From the NCBI RefSeq assembly GCF_013184985.2, contig NZ_CP063418.1:2232001-2296000 (forward strand): a DNA stretch of 64,000 nucleotides. The letters run 5' to 3'. The notes under the pieces are model-generated. The model worked only from the letters and a program-made list of their open reading frames with translations. It had not been told where the DNA came from and did not search any database. The translations under genes and the position numbers were made by a program. Of this stretch, positions 52,782 through 63,050 are shown in pieces. How positions within the stretch are numbered: the stretch's first letter is position 1; every line of letters begins with the position of its first letter. Source of the stretch: Actinomyces faecalis. Its GTDB lineage: Bacteria > Actinomycetota > Actinomycetes > Actinomycetales > Actinomycetaceae.

Positions 52782-53405
52782 TCAGTGACGCCCCAGGATG
52801 AGGCTCATGGCCTCCGCGCGCGTGGCCGCGGCCCGCAGCTGTCCACGTACCGCCGAGGTCACGGTCGAGGACCCGGGCTTACGGACTCCGCGCATCGACA
52901 TGCACAGGTGCTCGGCCTCGACGACGACGAGCACGCCGCGCACGTCCAGGCGCTCGACCATCGCGTCAGCCACCTGCGCGGTCAGCCTCTCCTGGACCTG
53001 GGGACGACGCGCGTAGCCCTCGACCAGGCGCGCCAGCTTGGACAGGCCGGTCACGTGCCCGTCCTCGCTAGGGATGTAGGCGATGTGGGCGACGCCGTGG
53101 AAGGGCAGGAGGTGGTGCTCGCAGACCGAGTACATCGGGATGTCACGGACCAGGACCATCTCGTCGTGCCCGACGTCGAAGACCTTCTCCACGTGAGCGC
53201 CCGGGTCCTCCCGCAGGCCCGCGAACATCTCCTCGTACGCCCGGGCCATCCGGTCGGGCGTCTCCCGCAGCCCGTCACGGTCCGGGTCCTCCCCGATCGC
53301 CACGAGCAGGTCACGCACCGCCCGGCGCACGCCCTCGGCGTCATAGGGACGCCGAGCGGCAGGGCCGACGTCGTCGGGCCCAGCAGCCTCCCGGCGGTGG
53401 CTCAT
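52782..53405 (-). CDS. folE: GTP cyclohydrolase I
   Basis: 207 aa: [36 protein letters not shown] with zinc Cys and His, [23 protein letters not shown] and the second zinc Cys in [12 protein letters not shown]. Starts folate synthesis by making dihydroneopterin triphosphate. ATG overlaps the ftsH stop (ATGA), so it is coupled to ftsH. Confidence 0.97.
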   Translation of the reverse strand: MSHRREAAGPDDVGPAARRPYDAEGVRRAVRDLLVAIGEDPDRDGLRETPDRMARAYEEMFAGLREDPGAHVEKVFDVGHDEMVLVRDIPMYSVCEHHLLPFHGVAHIAYIPSEDGHVTGLSKLARLVEGYARRPQVQERLTAQVADAMVERLDVRGVLVVVEAEHLCMSMRGVRKPGSSTVTSAVRGQLRAAATRAEAMSLILGRH

Positions 53406-55573
53406 GCCTGGGGCCCGTCCGCCGGGCCGGACGGAGCGGCCTGCGTGCTGTCAGCAGGTGCCGGGGCCACGCTGACGCCTGCACCGTCGTCATCCTTGCC
53501 CGCCCGCCGACGAGGCAGCGCGGAGCCGGTGAAGTAGGTACCTGCGGCCAGCTCCCCGTCCAGGACCAGGGACTCGTCCGAGCTCCACAGGGGCCGCTCG
53601 GGCTGCTTGACGACGGGGGCGAAGATGCGCTCCAGGTCCTTCTCCAGCAGCGTCTCCTTCTCCAGCAGCTGGGTGGCCAGCTCCTCCAGGACGGCACGGT
53701 TGCGGGTCAGGATCTCCCACGCCTCACGGTGGGCGGTGTCCATGAGCGCACGCACCTCGACGTCGACGTCGGCCGCCACCTGCTCAGAGAAGTCACGCTG
53801 CGTGGCGCTCAGCCCCAGCACGGTCTCGTTCTCGGTGGTTCCGAGCCTGACCGCGCCCACCGAGCGGGTCATGCCGTAGTCGGTGACCATCTTGCGGGCC
53901 GTGGCCGTGGCCTTCTCGATGTCGTTGGAGGCCCCGGTGGTCGGGTCACGGAAGACCAGCTCCTCGGCCGCGCGCCCGCCCATGGCGTAGACCAGCTGGT
54001 CGAGCAGCTCGTTGCGGGTGGTGGAGTACTTGTCGTCGGAGGGCATCACCATCGTGTAGCCCAGCGCCTTGCCGCGCGGCAGGATCGTCACCTTGGTGAC
54101 CGGGTCGGAGTAGGCGCCCGCGGCCGCGCACAGCGCGTGCCCGGCCTCGTGGTAGGCCGTGACGGCCTTCTCGTGGTCGTTCATGACGCGGGTGCGCTTC
54201 TGAGGGCCCGCGATGACGCGGTCGATCGCCTCGTCCAGCGCCCGGTTGTCGATGAGATGGGCGTTGGAGCGGGCCGTGAGCAGAGCGGCCTCGTTGAGGA
54301 CGTTGGCCAGGTCCGCGCCGGTGAAGCCAGGAGTGCGCTTGGCGACCTGGTCGAGGTCGACGTCACGGGTCATCGGCTTGCCCTTGGCGTGGACGCGCAG
54401 GATCGCGGCGCGCCCAGCCATGTCCGGGGCCTCGACAGCGACCTGCCGGTCGAAGCGTCCCGGGCGCAGCAGCGCGGGGTCGAGCACGTCAGGACGGTTG
54501 GTGGCAGCGATGAGGATGATGTTGGTCGAGGCGTCGAAGCCGTCCATCTCCACGAGCAGCTGGTTGAGGGTCTGCTCGCGCTCGTCGTGACCACCGCCGG
54601 TGCCTGAGCCGCGGTGCCGGCCGACGGCGTCGATCTCGTCGACGAAGATGATGGCCGGCGCGTTCTCCTTGGCCTGCTCGAACAGGTCTCGCACGCGCGA
54701 GGCACCCACGCCGACGAACATCTCGACGAACTCCGAGCCGGACATGGAGAAGAAGGGCACGCCCGCCTCCCCGGCCACGGCCTTGGCCAGCAGCGTCTTA
54801 CCGGTTCCGGGCGGGCCGTAGAGCAGCACGCCCTTGGGGATCTTGGCTCCCACGGCCTGGAACTTCTCCGGCTCAGCCAGGAACTCGCGGATCTCCTCCA
54901 GCTCCTCGACGGCCTCGTCCTCACCGGCGACGTCGTCAAAGGTGACCTCGGGCATCTCCTTGGAGCCGACCTTGGCCTTGGACTTGCCGAAGCCCATCGC
55001 CCCGCCTCGCCCGCCGGTCATCCGTCCCATGATCCACCACATGAGACCCAGCAGCAGGAGCATGGGCAGCATGAGCTGGAGCATCGAGGCCCACCAGCTG
55101 GTGGTGGGCACGACGGAGTTGAAGCCGCCTGAGGGCTCGGCGTCCTGGACGAGCCTGTCCACCTGCTCAGCCTGGGCGTGGGTGAAGGTGAACTGGACCT
55201 TCTTGCCCAGCTTCTGGTCGGTCTGGCCGGACTCCTTGGCCTTGCGGGTGTAGCTCTCGGTGAGCGTCAGCTCCACGCGCTGGGTCCCGTCGATGACGGT
55301 CACGGACTTCACGGTGTCAGGTGAGTCCTTGAGGATCGCCAGGCCGTCAGAGGTGTCGATGGCGCGGTAGCCGCCCATGGCGGACAGGAGCATCCAGGCC
55401 AGCAGCGCCAGGAGCACCACGGGCGCGGCCCACATGAAGGGGCTGGACAGACGGCCACGCCTGCGTGACCTGCCGCCCCTGCCCCGCTTGGGGCCGTGCC
55501 CTAAGGGCGAGGAGCCCTTCTTGTCCTTGGTGTCCACCGAGCGGCTGCCGCCGGGCTGACCAGTGTCGCTCAT
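53402..55573 (-). CDS. ftsH: ATP-dependent zinc metalloprotease FtsH
   Basis: 723 aa. Basic N-terminus, first membrane helix ([21 protein letters not shown], about 47-67), extracytoplasmic domain, second helix ([18 protein letters not shown]), AAA domain with [24 protein letters not shown] and the SRH, and the protease HEAGH site ([12 protein letters not shown]). Degrades misfolded and regulatory membrane proteins. C-terminal low-complexity tail. Heads the ftsH-folE pair. Confidence 0.97.
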   Translation of the reverse strand: MSDTGQPGGSRSVDTKDKKGSSPLGHGPKRGRGGRSRRRGRLSSPFMWAAPVVLLALLAWMLLSAMGGYRAIDTSDGLAILKDSPDTVKSVTVIDGTQRVELTLTESYTRKAKESGQTDQKLGKKVQFTFTHAQAEQVDRLVQDAEPSGGFNSVVPTTSWWASMLQLMLPMLLLLGLMWWIMGRMTGGRGGAMGFGKSKAKVGSKEMPEVTFDDVAGEDEAVEELEEIREFLAEPEKFQAVGAKIPKGVLLYGPPGTGKTLLAKAVAGEAGVPFFSMSGSEFVEMFVGVGASRVRDLFEQAKENAPAIIFVDEIDAVGRHRGSGTGGGHDEREQTLNQLLVEMDGFDASTNIILIAATNRPDVLDPALLRPGRFDRQVAVEAPDMAGRAAILRVHAKGKPMTRDVDLDQVAKRTPGFTGADLANVLNEAALLTARSNAHLIDNRALDEAIDRVIAGPQKRTRVMNDHEKAVTAYHEAGHALCAAAGAYSDPVTKVTILPRGKALGYTMVMPSDDKYSTTRNELLDQLVYAMGGRAAEELVFRDPTTGASNDIEKATATARKMVTDYGMTRSVGAVRLGTTENETVLGLSATQRDFSEQVAADVDVEVRALMDTAHREAWEILTRNRAVLEELATQLLEKETLLEKDLERIFAPVVKQPERPLWSSDESLVLDGELAAGTYFTGSALPRRRAGKDDDGAGVSVAPAPADSTQAAPSGPADGPQA

Positions 55574-55873
55574 CGAGGTGTGTTCCCTTCGCGCGTGTGA
55601 TCACCCGACGGTATCCGACAACCTCGTGCACGCACCACGAGGCAGGGCGTCCGTTCGCCTCAGGCGTGCAGACCGGTCCGGCGGGCGACCAGTGCCGACG
55701 CCCTCCGAGCTCGCTCCTCGCTGGCGGTCACGACGGGCTGGCCCTGCGAGGGCTGGACGGCGACGAAGCCGGGGCCTATGAGCACCCGCGGCATCTTGCT
55801 CGGCTACAGCGTCCAGCGCTGGGTCGGCTGCTGCTCGGCGTAGGGCTGGTTGACGATCTCGCTACGCACGCTC
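55574..55873. other. Intergenic region between hpt and ftsH (300 bp)
   Basis: Presumed ftsH promoter region. On the minus strand it contains a 44-codon ATG frame (55660-55794) and a shorter GTG frame, neither with a ribosome site or recognisable product, so they are not called. No terminator-like repeat seen. Confidence 0.5.
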
Positions 55874-56428
55874 TCAGCCCCCGTAGACCTCAGGACGCAG
55901 GGTGCCGATGAACGGCAGGTTGCGGTAGCGCTCGGCGTAGTCCAGGCCGTATCCGACGACGAACTCGGTGGGGATGTCGAAGCCGACGTACTTCACGTCC
56001 ACCTCGACCTTGGCCGCCTCGGGCTTGCGCAGGAGGGTGGCGATCTCCACGCTGGCCGCCCCGCGGCTGGAGAGGTTGCCCACGAGCCAGGACAGGGTGA
56101 GCCCGGAGTCGATGATGTCCTCGACGATGAGGACGTGGCGCCCGGTCAGGTCCGCGTCCAGGTCCTTCAGGATACGCACCACGCCCGAGGACTTGGTCCC
56201 TGAGCCGTAGGAGGACACTGCCATCCAGTCCATCGGGGCGCTGCGGTGCAGGCGCCGGGACAGGTCCGCCATGACGTAGACCGCCCCCTTGAGCACCCCC
56301 ACGAGGAGCAGGTCCTTGCCCTCGTAGTCAGCGTCGATCTGAGCGGCCATCTCGTCGAGGCGCTGGGCGATCTCCTCCTGCGAGACGAGAACCTGCGCCA
56401 GGTCGTGACCCATGTCAGTGGCGTCCAC
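55874..56428 (-). CDS. hpt: Hypoxanthine phosphoribosyltransferase
   Basis: 184 aa from GTG 56428, six bases after GGAGG; another GTG two codons earlier would sit right on the ribosome site. LLLVGVLKGAVYVMADLSRRL, MAVSSYGSGTKSSG, the PRPP motif HVLIVEDIIDSGLTL and VGFDIPTEFVVGYGLDYAERYRNLPFIG are all present. Salvages hypoxanthine and guanine. In many actinobacteria tilS lies directly upstream; here the upstream gene is dacB. Confidence 0.94.
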   Translation of the reverse strand: MDATDMGHDLAQVLVSQEEIAQRLDEMAAQIDADYEGKDLLLVGVLKGAVYVMADLSRRLHRSAPMDWMAVSSYGSGTKSSGVVRILKDLDADLTGRHVLIVEDIIDSGLTLSWLVGNLSSRGAASVEIATLLRKPEAAKVEVDVKYVGFDIPTEFVVGYGLDYAERYRNLPFIGTLRPEVYGG

Positions 56429-56567
56429 CTTCACCCTCCGTGCGGATCGAGACGATAGGAAAAGAAAACCGCAGGACGAGTCTGTCACGACGACGGCGCA
56501 GGCGCGAACGCTGCCGGCCCACCTGCCGTCTGCGTCAGGCGGAGGCGTCTGTCCTGCGTGCCCGGCC

Positions 56568-57965
56568 TCAGCCCTGGCAGCCGCAGTCCGCCATCGGGGT
56601 CACCAGGTCCCGGTCCAGCGCCACGCGCGCGGAGTACAGTCCGCCGGTCTCGAAGCCGTCGACGATGACGGAGAAGGCGAGCATCCTGCCGTCGCGGGTG
56701 ACCACGGTGCCCGTCAAGGAGGCGGTCTCGTCCAGCGAGCCGGTCTTGGCCCGGACCGTCCCGGTCGCCGCCCCCTGGGTGAGACGGTCGTGCAGCGTAC
56801 CGTCCAGGCCGGCCACCGGCAGTGCGGTGATGAGCGAGCGACCGACGGTCCCTCCGTCCTGGCCAGCGGCCCTGGCCACGATCTGGGCGAGCAGGCGGGC
56901 GGGCACCTTGTCCCCGCGCGCCAGTCCTGAGCAGTCGAGCATGGTGACGTCCGAGACGTCGAAGCCGTCCGCCTTGAGGCGCTCCAGCACGGCCTGCGTG
57001 GCTCCGGTGAAGCTGGCCTCGTGGCCGGTGGCGGCCGCGAGCACCCGCCCCTCGACCTCCGTCATCGCGTTGTCCGAGGCCTTGAGCGAGACGGCCAGGA
57101 TCTCTGACAGAGGCGCGGACTCCACCGAGGCGACGACCTCAGCCCCCTCAGGAGCGCGGTCGCGGGTGACGTCCCCCTCGACGGTGACGCCCGCCTGCGT
57201 CAGCGCCGCGGCAAAGGCCTGTGCCGCCTCCAGCGCGGGGTCCTGCGGGTACGGGGTCGCACCACCGTAGGAGGTGACGTCAACCATGAGCGGCTGGACG
57301 GGGGCGACCCACGCCTCGTTGCCGGCCTCCCAGTCCGGGGAGAAGGTGGCCCCGGTGAAGAGCGTGTCGTCCAGGGCGAGCCTGACGCTTGTCACCCCCT
57401 GGTCTGCCAGCCTGGCGGCGGCCGCACGAGCCAGGTCGCCCAGTCCCGCGTGGCCGACGACGGAGTCCGGGTCCCCCTGGTCAGCCGCCAGCAGGACGTC
57501 CCCACCGCCCACCAGCGTGAGCGTGCCGTCCTGGAAGGTGGCCTGCGTGGTCATGCGGTGGCCGGCACCCAGCTCAGACAGGCTCGCCCATGCCGTGAGC
57601 AGCTTGTTGGACGAGGCCGGGGTCAGGGCGCTCGAGGCGCCGTGGTCCACCAGTGTCTGTCCGGTGACGACGTCGATCACCGACACCCCCGTCGTCGCGG
57701 TCCCCACCAGCGCGTCGGCGGCCAGCGCCTGGGCGTAGCCGGCCAGCACCGTGGCCTCGGGCACGGCAGCGCCGTCGTCCAGGCCTGCGGCAGCCTGAGC
57801 GGCGGGAGTGGCCGAGGTGATCGTGGGGAAGGGCTGGAGCTCGTGAGTCACCGGCGCGACGGTCAGCGGCCCAGGCACGACGTCAAGGGCGTCGGCCAGT
57901 CCGTAGTAGCCCCCGGCGACGAGGAACGTCGCTGCGGTCAGGGCTGCGATGGTGGCCTTGCGCAC
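56568..57965 (-). CDS. dacB: D-alanyl-D-alanine carboxypeptidase/endopeptidase (PBP4 type)
   Basis: 465 aa, secreted by an N-terminal signal/anchor (AALTAATFLVAGGYYGLADAL). Class C penicillin-binding protein motifs: SxxK in TPASSNKLL, SxN in KASDNAMTE and KTG in VRAKTGSLDE. Trims peptidoglycan peptides. Divergent from ppa. Confidence 0.92.
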   Translation of the reverse strand: MRKATIAALTAATFLVAGGYYGLADALDVVPGPLTVAPVTHELQPFPTITSATPAAQAAAGLDDGAAVPEATVLAGYAQALAADALVGTATTGVSVIDVVTGQTLVDHGASSALTPASSNKLLTAWASLSELGAGHRMTTQATFQDGTLTLVGGGDVLLAADQGDPDSVVGHAGLGDLARAAAARLADQGVTSVRLALDDTLFTGATFSPDWEAGNEAWVAPVQPLMVDVTSYGGATPYPQDPALEAAQAFAAALTQAGVTVEGDVTRDRAPEGAEVVASVESAPLSEILAVSLKASDNAMTEVEGRVLAAATGHEASFTGATQAVLERLKADGFDVSDVTMLDCSGLARGDKVPARLLAQIVARAAGQDGGTVGRSLITALPVAGLDGTLHDRLTQGAATGTVRAKTGSLDETASLTGTVVTRDGRMLAFSVIVDGFETGGLYSARVALDRDLVTPMADCGCQG

Positions 57966-58140
57966 TGGTCCTCCACGTCATGAGACAGGTCTGGATTCCC
58001 GCCGAGACCAGGTCGTGTGACAGGATCCCACCCTCAGGCGGCGTCGTGAGCCACACTAGTGCCATTGAAGCCGCCCGTCCCGGAGCGGCCCGCTCGCCGT
58101 TCCTCATCGGCAAGCACCGGACAACAGCTGGGAGGCACTC

Positions 58141-58641
58141 GTGGAGTTCGACGTCACGATCGAGATCCCCAAGGGAAACCGCAACAAGTACGAGGTAGAC
58201 CACGAAACCGGCCGCATCAAGCTCGACCGCATGCTCTTTACCTCAACCCGCTACCCCGATGACTACGGATTCATCGACAACACCCTGGGTGAGGACGGTG
58301 ACCCGCTGGACGCGCTGGTGCTCCTGGAGGAGCCCACCTTCCCCGGCTGCCTCATCCGCTGCCGCGCCCTGGGCATGTTCCGCATGCGTGATGAGAAGGG
58401 CGGCGACGACAAGGTCCTGTGCGTGCCCAGCGCTGACCAGCGCGCTTCCTGGCGTACGGACATCGAGGACGTCAGCGAGTTCCACCGCCTGGAGATCCAG
58501 CACTTCTTCGAGGTCTACAAGGACCTGGAGCCCGGTAAGAGCGTTGAGGGCGCCCACTGGGTCGGCCGCGAGGAGGCCGAGGACGAGATCCGCCGCTCCT
58601 ACGAGCGAGAGGCCGAGCGCGTGGCGCGCGAGGGTCACTGA
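58141..58641 (+). CDS. ppa: Inorganic pyrophosphatase
   Basis: 166 aa from GTG 58141. Family I soluble PPase: [41 protein letters not shown] with the metal-binding Asp cluster, and [16 protein letters not shown]. Hydrolyses PPi to drive biosynthesis. Divergent from dacB; a strong hairpin follows. Confidence 0.97.
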   Translation: MEFDVTIEIPKGNRNKYEVDHETGRIKLDRMLFTSTRYPDDYGFIDNTLGEDGDPLDALVLLEEPTFPGCLIRCRALGMFRMRDEKGGDDKVLCVPSADQRASWRTDIEDVSEFHRLEIQHFFEVYKDLEPGKSVEGAHWVGREEAEDEIRRSYEREAERVAREGH

Positions 58642-58700
58642 GGCTGCCTGCTGCTAGCGCACCGTCAGGCAGCCAGCAGCGCAGCACCACAGAACACACC

Positions 58701-58736
58701 GGGGCGGGGCTCACGATCGTTCGTGAGCCCCGCCCC
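58701..58736. terminator. Bidirectional terminator between ppa and nlpC gene
   Basis: Perfect 16-bp arms with a TCGT tetraloop (58701-58716, 58721-58736) between convergent genes. Confidence 0.8.
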
Positions 58737-58768
58737 CGCGTCACGGTGACGCCTGGCCGGCACGCCTG

Positions 58769-60115
58769 TCAGGGACGCACGGCGTAGGGCATGATCTTGC
58801 TGTAACGCACTGGTGTGATACGCACCACCATGTTGAAGTTCGGGGCCTCGATCATCTGACCGTCACCCACGTACATCGCCACGTGGTAGATGCTGGGCTG
58901 CGTGCCGTTCTGGGACCAGAAGATGAGGTCCCCCGGCTGCATCTCAGACAGCGGCACCTTGGCGCCCTGACCGTACTGGACGCGCGAGGAGTGGTAGAGG
59001 CTCACGCCGACCTGCCGGTAGGAGAGCATGGCCAGCCCGGAACAGTCCACGCCGTTGTAGGACTCGCCACCCCACACGTAGGGGACTCCCAGGAAGGTCT
59101 TGGCCGCTGCCACCGCCGAGGCACCACGCCCTGAGGAGGCCACCGGGGCGCTGGGAGCCGGGGCCTGGGGCTGCGCCACCGCCTGCTGCTGAGCCGCAGC
59201 CTGGGCGGCAGCCTGCTGCTGGGCCTGCGCCTGAGCAGCCGCCTGAGCCTGGGCAGCCGCCTGCTGGGCGGCCGCCTCCTGCGCCGCCTTCTCCGCGGCA
59301 GCCTTGGCCGCAGCCTCCTCAGCCGCCTTGCGCTGAGCGTCAAGCTGCTCCTGGTACTGGGTCTCCAGCTCCACCGTGGTGTTGCGCTGGGCAGCGAGCT
59401 GGGCGATCAGCCCCTGACGCCTGGTCTGCGCCGAGGACACCGCGCTGGCCGCGGCGCTGGCCGCCGAGTCCGCCGACGCCTTGGCACTGGCGGCAGTGTC
59501 AGCCGCAGCCTGCTTCTCACCCTGCTTCTGGTCGGCGATGCCCTGCATCGTCTCCGCCACGGCCTGGAGAGCCTCGACGGACTGCACCTGGGCGTCAGCC
59601 TTCTCTCCCGCACGGGTCAGAGCCACGTCGGCGTCAGCGAGGTCAGCCAGGGACTCGCTGGTGAGGTAGGGCTTGAGCGCGCTGAGAGCGTCCCCGCCCT
59701 CCTGGTAGGTCTGGACGACGGCGGCGCCGAGCTCGCCACGCGCGGCGGCAGTCTTGGCCGCAGCCTCGTCAGCGCTCTTCTGCGCCTGGTCAGCCTCGGT
59801 GGTCGCCGTGTCCAGGTCCGCCTTGGCCTGGAGGTAGTCCTCGTTGGCGGCCTGGGCGTTGACGGAGGCGACGTCGGAGTCGGCGCTGAGCCGGGCGAGC
59901 TGGGTCTCCAGGTCCGCGATCGAGGCGGAGGTCGTGGCCTCAGCCGACTTGGAGCGGTCGATGTCGCCCTGGGAGACCGGGTCCGCCAGGGCGCCGGGCA
60001 CGAGCAGGGAGGCGACCAGCGCGAGGCCCGCCGTCGTTGCCGAGGTACGCATGAGGTGGCCGCGCAGACCTGCGCCCTGACGCGAGCGCAGGCGGGGGCT
60101 AGGGATACGACTCAC
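58769..60115 (-). CDS. Secreted NlpC/P60 peptidoglycan hydrolase with coiled coil
   Basis: 448 aa from GTG 60115, preceded by GGAGG; a later ATG (MRTSATTAGL) is an alternative. Signal peptide ending near GALADPVSQ. A long helical coiled coil (about 50-330) rich in Ala, Gln, Lys and Glu ends in a near-pure Ala/Gln stretch, then a Pro/Ala linker. The NlpC/P60 domain (about 350-448) has the catalytic Cys in YNGVDCSGLAMLSY and His in IYHVAMYVGDG. Similar in layout to RipA/CwlO-type wall hydrolases needed for daughter-cell separation; the coiled coil probably controls activity. Confidence 0.92.
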   Translation of the reverse strand: MSRIPSPRLRSRQGAGLRGHLMRTSATTAGLALVASLLVPGALADPVSQGDIDRSKSAEATTSASIADLETQLARLSADSDVASVNAQAANEDYLQAKADLDTATTEADQAQKSADEAAAKTAAARGELGAAVVQTYQEGGDALSALKPYLTSESLADLADADVALTRAGEKADAQVQSVEALQAVAETMQGIADQKQGEKQAAADTAASAKASADSAASAAASAVSSAQTRRQGLIAQLAAQRNTTVELETQYQEQLDAQRKAAEEAAAKAAAEKAAQEAAAQQAAAQAQAAAQAQAQQQAAAQAAAQQQAVAQPQAPAPSAPVASSGRGASAVAAAKTFLGVPYVWGGESYNGVDCSGLAMLSYRQVGVSLYHSSRVQYGQGAKVPLSEMQPGDLIFWSQNGTQPSIYHVAMYVGDGQMIEAPNFNMVVRITPVRYSKIMPYAVRP

Positions 60116-60610
60116 AGGTCCTCCGTCGTCATGCGGCGCGCCTGCTTGACGAGCGCACCGAGGTCTCTGGACACAGTAGTCACTCGGCGCACTTTCTGAC
60201 ACATAAACAACTGGATTCACAGGCGCCCCAGGAGCCCCGCACGCCCGGGCTCCTCACTCTCTGCCGCAGAATGCCGCCACTACACACACTTTGTGAGTTA
60301 GCGCACGACATCGGTGTCATTTCCACCCTGTGAGCCCGGTTTGCCTCGCAGACCGGCTCGCGCGCTATGGTCGCGCCATGCTCATTCTCGCGAGCCGAAT
60401 GCGCCGTCGAATGCCTCGCTGACGCGCGCGCCGCCGTCCTACGCCAGCCGAGCCCGAGGCGCTCGGTCGGCGACCGGTCCCACGGACCTCGGCCCTCGCG
60501 CGCGTCGCCGCTGACCCGGCTCCCCCTCATGCCGCACGAGGAGGACGGCGCCAGGCCCGGTACAGGCCCGCAGGACACGCCGTCGTCCCGCAAGGTCGCA
60601 AGGACGAACA
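60116..60610. other. Divergent nlpC/metX intergenic region (495 bp)
   Basis: No gene supported; ORFs here are short and without ribosome sites. A hairpin with 8-bp arms (60230-60237, 60247-60254) lies 115-140 bp upstream of the hydrolase gene. I looked for ydaO/c-di-AMP and SAM riboswitch cores and did not find them. A TATGGT hexamer at 60365-60370 could be a -10 for metX. Confidence 0.5.
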
Positions 60611-61822
60611 ATGACTGAGCACACCCCTGTCCCTACCCACCCCTCGCAGGCAGCCTGGTCCCCCTGGCCCGGGGTCGGCTCGGCCTCAGCCAAGCTGGTC
60701 GAGCGCCGTGCCGGCTCCCCCACCGGCGCCTGGCGTCCCGGCGACGACCCCGGTCAACGCCACTTCGTCGAGATCGGTGACCTGCCGCTGGAGTGCGGCG
60801 AGGTCCTTCCCGGCACCGTGCTGGCCTTCGAGACCTGGGGACAGCTGAGTCCCCAGCGCGACAACGCCGTTCTCGTCCTGCACGCCCTGACCGGGGACTC
60901 CCACGTCACCGGGGAGGTCGGACCCGGCCACCCGAGCCCTGGCTGGTGGTCAGAGCTGGTCGGGCCCGGACGCGCGATCGACACCGAGCGCTACTTCGTC
61001 GTCGCCGCCAACATCCTGGGCGGGTGCCAGGGCTCGACCGGCCCTTCCTCCACCGCCCCGGACGGACGCCCCTGGGGCTCGCGCTTCCCGTGGCTGACCA
61101 CCCGCGACCAGGTCGAGGCCGAGACCCGACTCGCCAACGCCCTGGGTATTGAGACCTTTCACCTCGTACTGGGCGCCTCGCTCGGCGGGCACCGCGCCAT
61201 CGAGTGGGCCGCGAGCCACCCCGACCGGGTGCGCAACCTGGCGCTGGTCGCCACCGGCGCCTCGACGACGGCCGACCAGCTCGCCTGGTGCCACCTGCAG
61301 GAGCTGGCGATCGTCGCAGACCCCTACTTCTTCGACGGCGACTACTACTCCCACCCCGTCGGACCGGTCCAGGGCCTGGGTCTGGCTCGGGCGATCGCGC
61401 ACACGACCTACCGCAGCGCCGCAGAGCTCGACGCACGCTTCGGACGCGCCCACCAGGGCCAGGAGGACCCGGCTGTGGGCGGGCGCTACCAGATCGAGTC
61501 CTACCTCGACTACCACGCCGGCAAGCTGCTGGCACGCTTCGACGCCAACAGCTACCTCATCGTCACCCACTCGATGATGGTCCACGACGTCGGCACCGGC
61601 CGCGGCGGCACCGAGAAGGCCCTGGGGCAGGTCACCGCCCGTACGCTCGTGGTCGACGTCGACTCCGACCGCCTCTTTCTCCCGGACCAGGCAGAGCAGC
61701 TGGAGCGATGCATCCCGGGCGCCCGCCGCGAGACGATCTCCTCGCTCCACGGGCACGACGGCTTCCTCATCGAGTCCGAGCAGATGGACCGCGTCCTGCG
61801 GGACTTCCTGGCCGAGGCCTAG
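60611..61822 (+). CDS. metX: Homoserine O-acetyltransferase (MetX)
   Basis: 403 aa alpha/beta hydrolase. LAFETWGQLSPQRDNAVLVLHALTGDSHVTG, the GCQGSTGPSS region, the nucleophile Ser in VLGASLGGHRAIEW, then Asp in VDVDSDRLFLP and His in LHGHDGFLIE complete the triad. Activates homoserine for methionine synthesis. The elbow reads GASLGGH where most MetX have GGSMGGM, a small departure. Stands alone here; no metY next to it. Confidence 0.9.
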   Translation: MTEHTPVPTHPSQAAWSPWPGVGSASAKLVERRAGSPTGAWRPGDDPGQRHFVEIGDLPLECGEVLPGTVLAFETWGQLSPQRDNAVLVLHALTGDSHVTGEVGPGHPSPGWWSELVGPGRAIDTERYFVVAANILGGCQGSTGPSSTAPDGRPWGSRFPWLTTRDQVEAETRLANALGIETFHLVLGASLGGHRAIEWAASHPDRVRNLALVATGASTTADQLAWCHLQELAIVADPYFFDGDYYSHPVGPVQGLGLARAIAHTTYRSAAELDARFGRAHQGQEDPAVGGRYQIESYLDYHAGKLLARFDANSYLIVTHSMMVHDVGTGRGGTEKALGQVTARTLVVDVDSDRLFLPDQAEQLERCIPGARRETISSLHGHDGFLIESEQMDRVLRDFLAEA

Positions 61823-61859
61823 CGCCCGGCCAGACCACGGACGATCCGGCCGGCGGCGC

Positions 61860-63050
61860 TCAGCCCTGCCGCACGTCGGTCGGTGACGCCAGGAAGCTGC
61901 CCAGGCGCGGCCCGCCCTGGCCCACTCGCCACACGCGCCAGCCGTCCACGTCCTGGGTGTGCTGGACCGTGCTGGCAGCCAGGCTCGGGTCGGTGAAGAC
62001 GCGGCCGTCGGCGACCCTGATCCGTCCCTCCGGCTCCAGCACCGCCTCGTGGCTGATGCCCCGGCGCAGGCTGCGCCACACCAGGCGGGCTGGTGCCGGG
62101 ACGGCGGCCGCAACCTGGGCCAGGGCGCGGGCGGCCGCCTCGCCTGCCGCAACGGTCGGCTCGGCGCCAAGAACCGGTGCTGCCGAGCGGTGGCTGGCCC
62201 CGGTACGTGACTCCTCCGGCCTCGCTGCGGCGAGGGAGGTGGCGAGAGCCCCTGCGGGCTCGTCCTCCTGCGCCGGGCTCGGGGCTGAGGGCGCAGTGGG
62301 ACCGGTGAGCGCCGTCAGACCCGAGGGCGCAGTCGGCGCAGAAGCCAGAAGCGCCGCCCGGCGCGGGTCACCGGCAGGAAGCGTCGCTGGTGCGGCCGGT
62401 ACGGTCACAGGGCTGGCAGTCTCCGCGTCCGTCACCGCGAGTGCGCAGGTACGACGTCGAGGCGCCCGGGCCACCAAGAGCGGCGCCCCGCTGCCCACGG
62501 TGCTGGTACGCAGCTGCTCGATCCCCACCAGCAGCCGGGTCCCGCCACCAGCCTCCTCCAGGACCCGCACGTCGACCAGGTGCACCTCGATCCCGGAGTC
62601 GCCCAGCAAGGAGGCTCCCGCGTGCACGTCGGCAGACACCGCGGTCGTCAGGACGATCAGGCCCGGTCCGGCCTCGGCGTGGACCGGCAGAGCCTGACGG
62701 AACTCGTTCCAGTCCTGGGAGAACGCCGCCGCGCCACCCGGGTAGCGTGCCGCCAGCCGGCCCCGGCCGGTGCTTGAGGCCTGCTGCTGCCTGGCCAGCG
62801 CCGCGAGCAGCCCGGCGGGAGACAGCGAGCGCACGACCTCCACCGTGACCACCTGGCCCGAGGGGTCCAGGGCCGTCAGGGCATGACCGTGGTCCACCTC
62901 GGTCCACTCCAGGGGCAGCAACGGGCGTCCCAGCACGTCCACCAGCTGACCGCGCACAGCCGCCAGGGCCGCAGCCTGAGCCTCCTCGTCCGCCGCGCTG
63001 CCGATGCTCACGGCCTCAAGCCGGCCCTGTGTCAGCTGAAGGAACGTCAT
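61860..63050 (-). CDS. RAMA-domain (modified-DNA reader) protein
   Basis: 396 aa. The N-terminal 190 residues form an uncharacterised domain with FSQDWNEFRQALPVHAEAGPGLIVLTTAVS and SGIEVHLVDVRVL, possibly nuclease-fold-derived (inference). A Pro/Ala-rich linker (about 210-310) follows. The C-terminal 75 residues (GISHEAVLEPEGRIRVADGRVFTDPSLAASTVQ...DGWRVWRV) match the RAMA domain found in restriction-system modified-DNA readers. Residues ~78-103 are encoded by an 80-bp stretch also present in the adjacent moxR gene. The role of this protein is unknown. Confidence 0.72.
   Translation of the reverse strand: MTFLQLTQGRLEAVSIGSAADEEAQAAALAAVRGQLVDVLGRPLLPLEWTEVDHGHALTALDPSGQVVTVEVVRSLSPAGLLAALARQQQASSTGRGRLAARYPGGAAAFSQDWNEFRQALPVHAEAGPGLIVLTTAVSADVHAGASLLGDSGIEVHLVDVRVLEEAGGGTRLLVGIEQLRTSTVGSGAPLLVARAPRRRTCALAVTDAETASPVTVPAAPATLPAGDPRRAALLASAPTAPSGLTALTGPTAPSAPSPAQEDEPAGALATSLAAARPEESRTGASHRSAAPVLGAEPTVAAGEAAARALAQVAAAVPAPARLVWRSLRRGISHEAVLEPEGRIRVADGRVFTDPSLAASTVQHTQDVDGWRVWRVGQGGPRLGSFLASPTDVRQG
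62738..62817 (-). repeat. 80-bp duplicated segment, copy in the RAMA gene
   Basis: Identical at 79 of 80 bases to 63651-63730, same orientation and same reading frame. Here it continues smoothly into RYPGGAAAFSQDWNEF and looks native. Confidence 0.9.

Noticed and set aside
55660..55794. 44-codon ORF on the minus strand between hpt and ftsH
   Set aside because: No ribosome binding site, no recognisable product, and random ORFs of this size are common at this GC content.
60116..60360. Possible c-di-AMP (ydaO) riboswitch before the NlpC/P60 gene
   Set aside because: Such hydrolase genes often carry one and disA is in the window, but I could not find the conserved riboswitch core; only a short 8-bp hairpin is present.
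60360..60610. Possible SAM riboswitch before metX
   Set aside because: The region is GC-rich with a weak 7-bp inverted repeat but lacks a recognisable SAM-family core.
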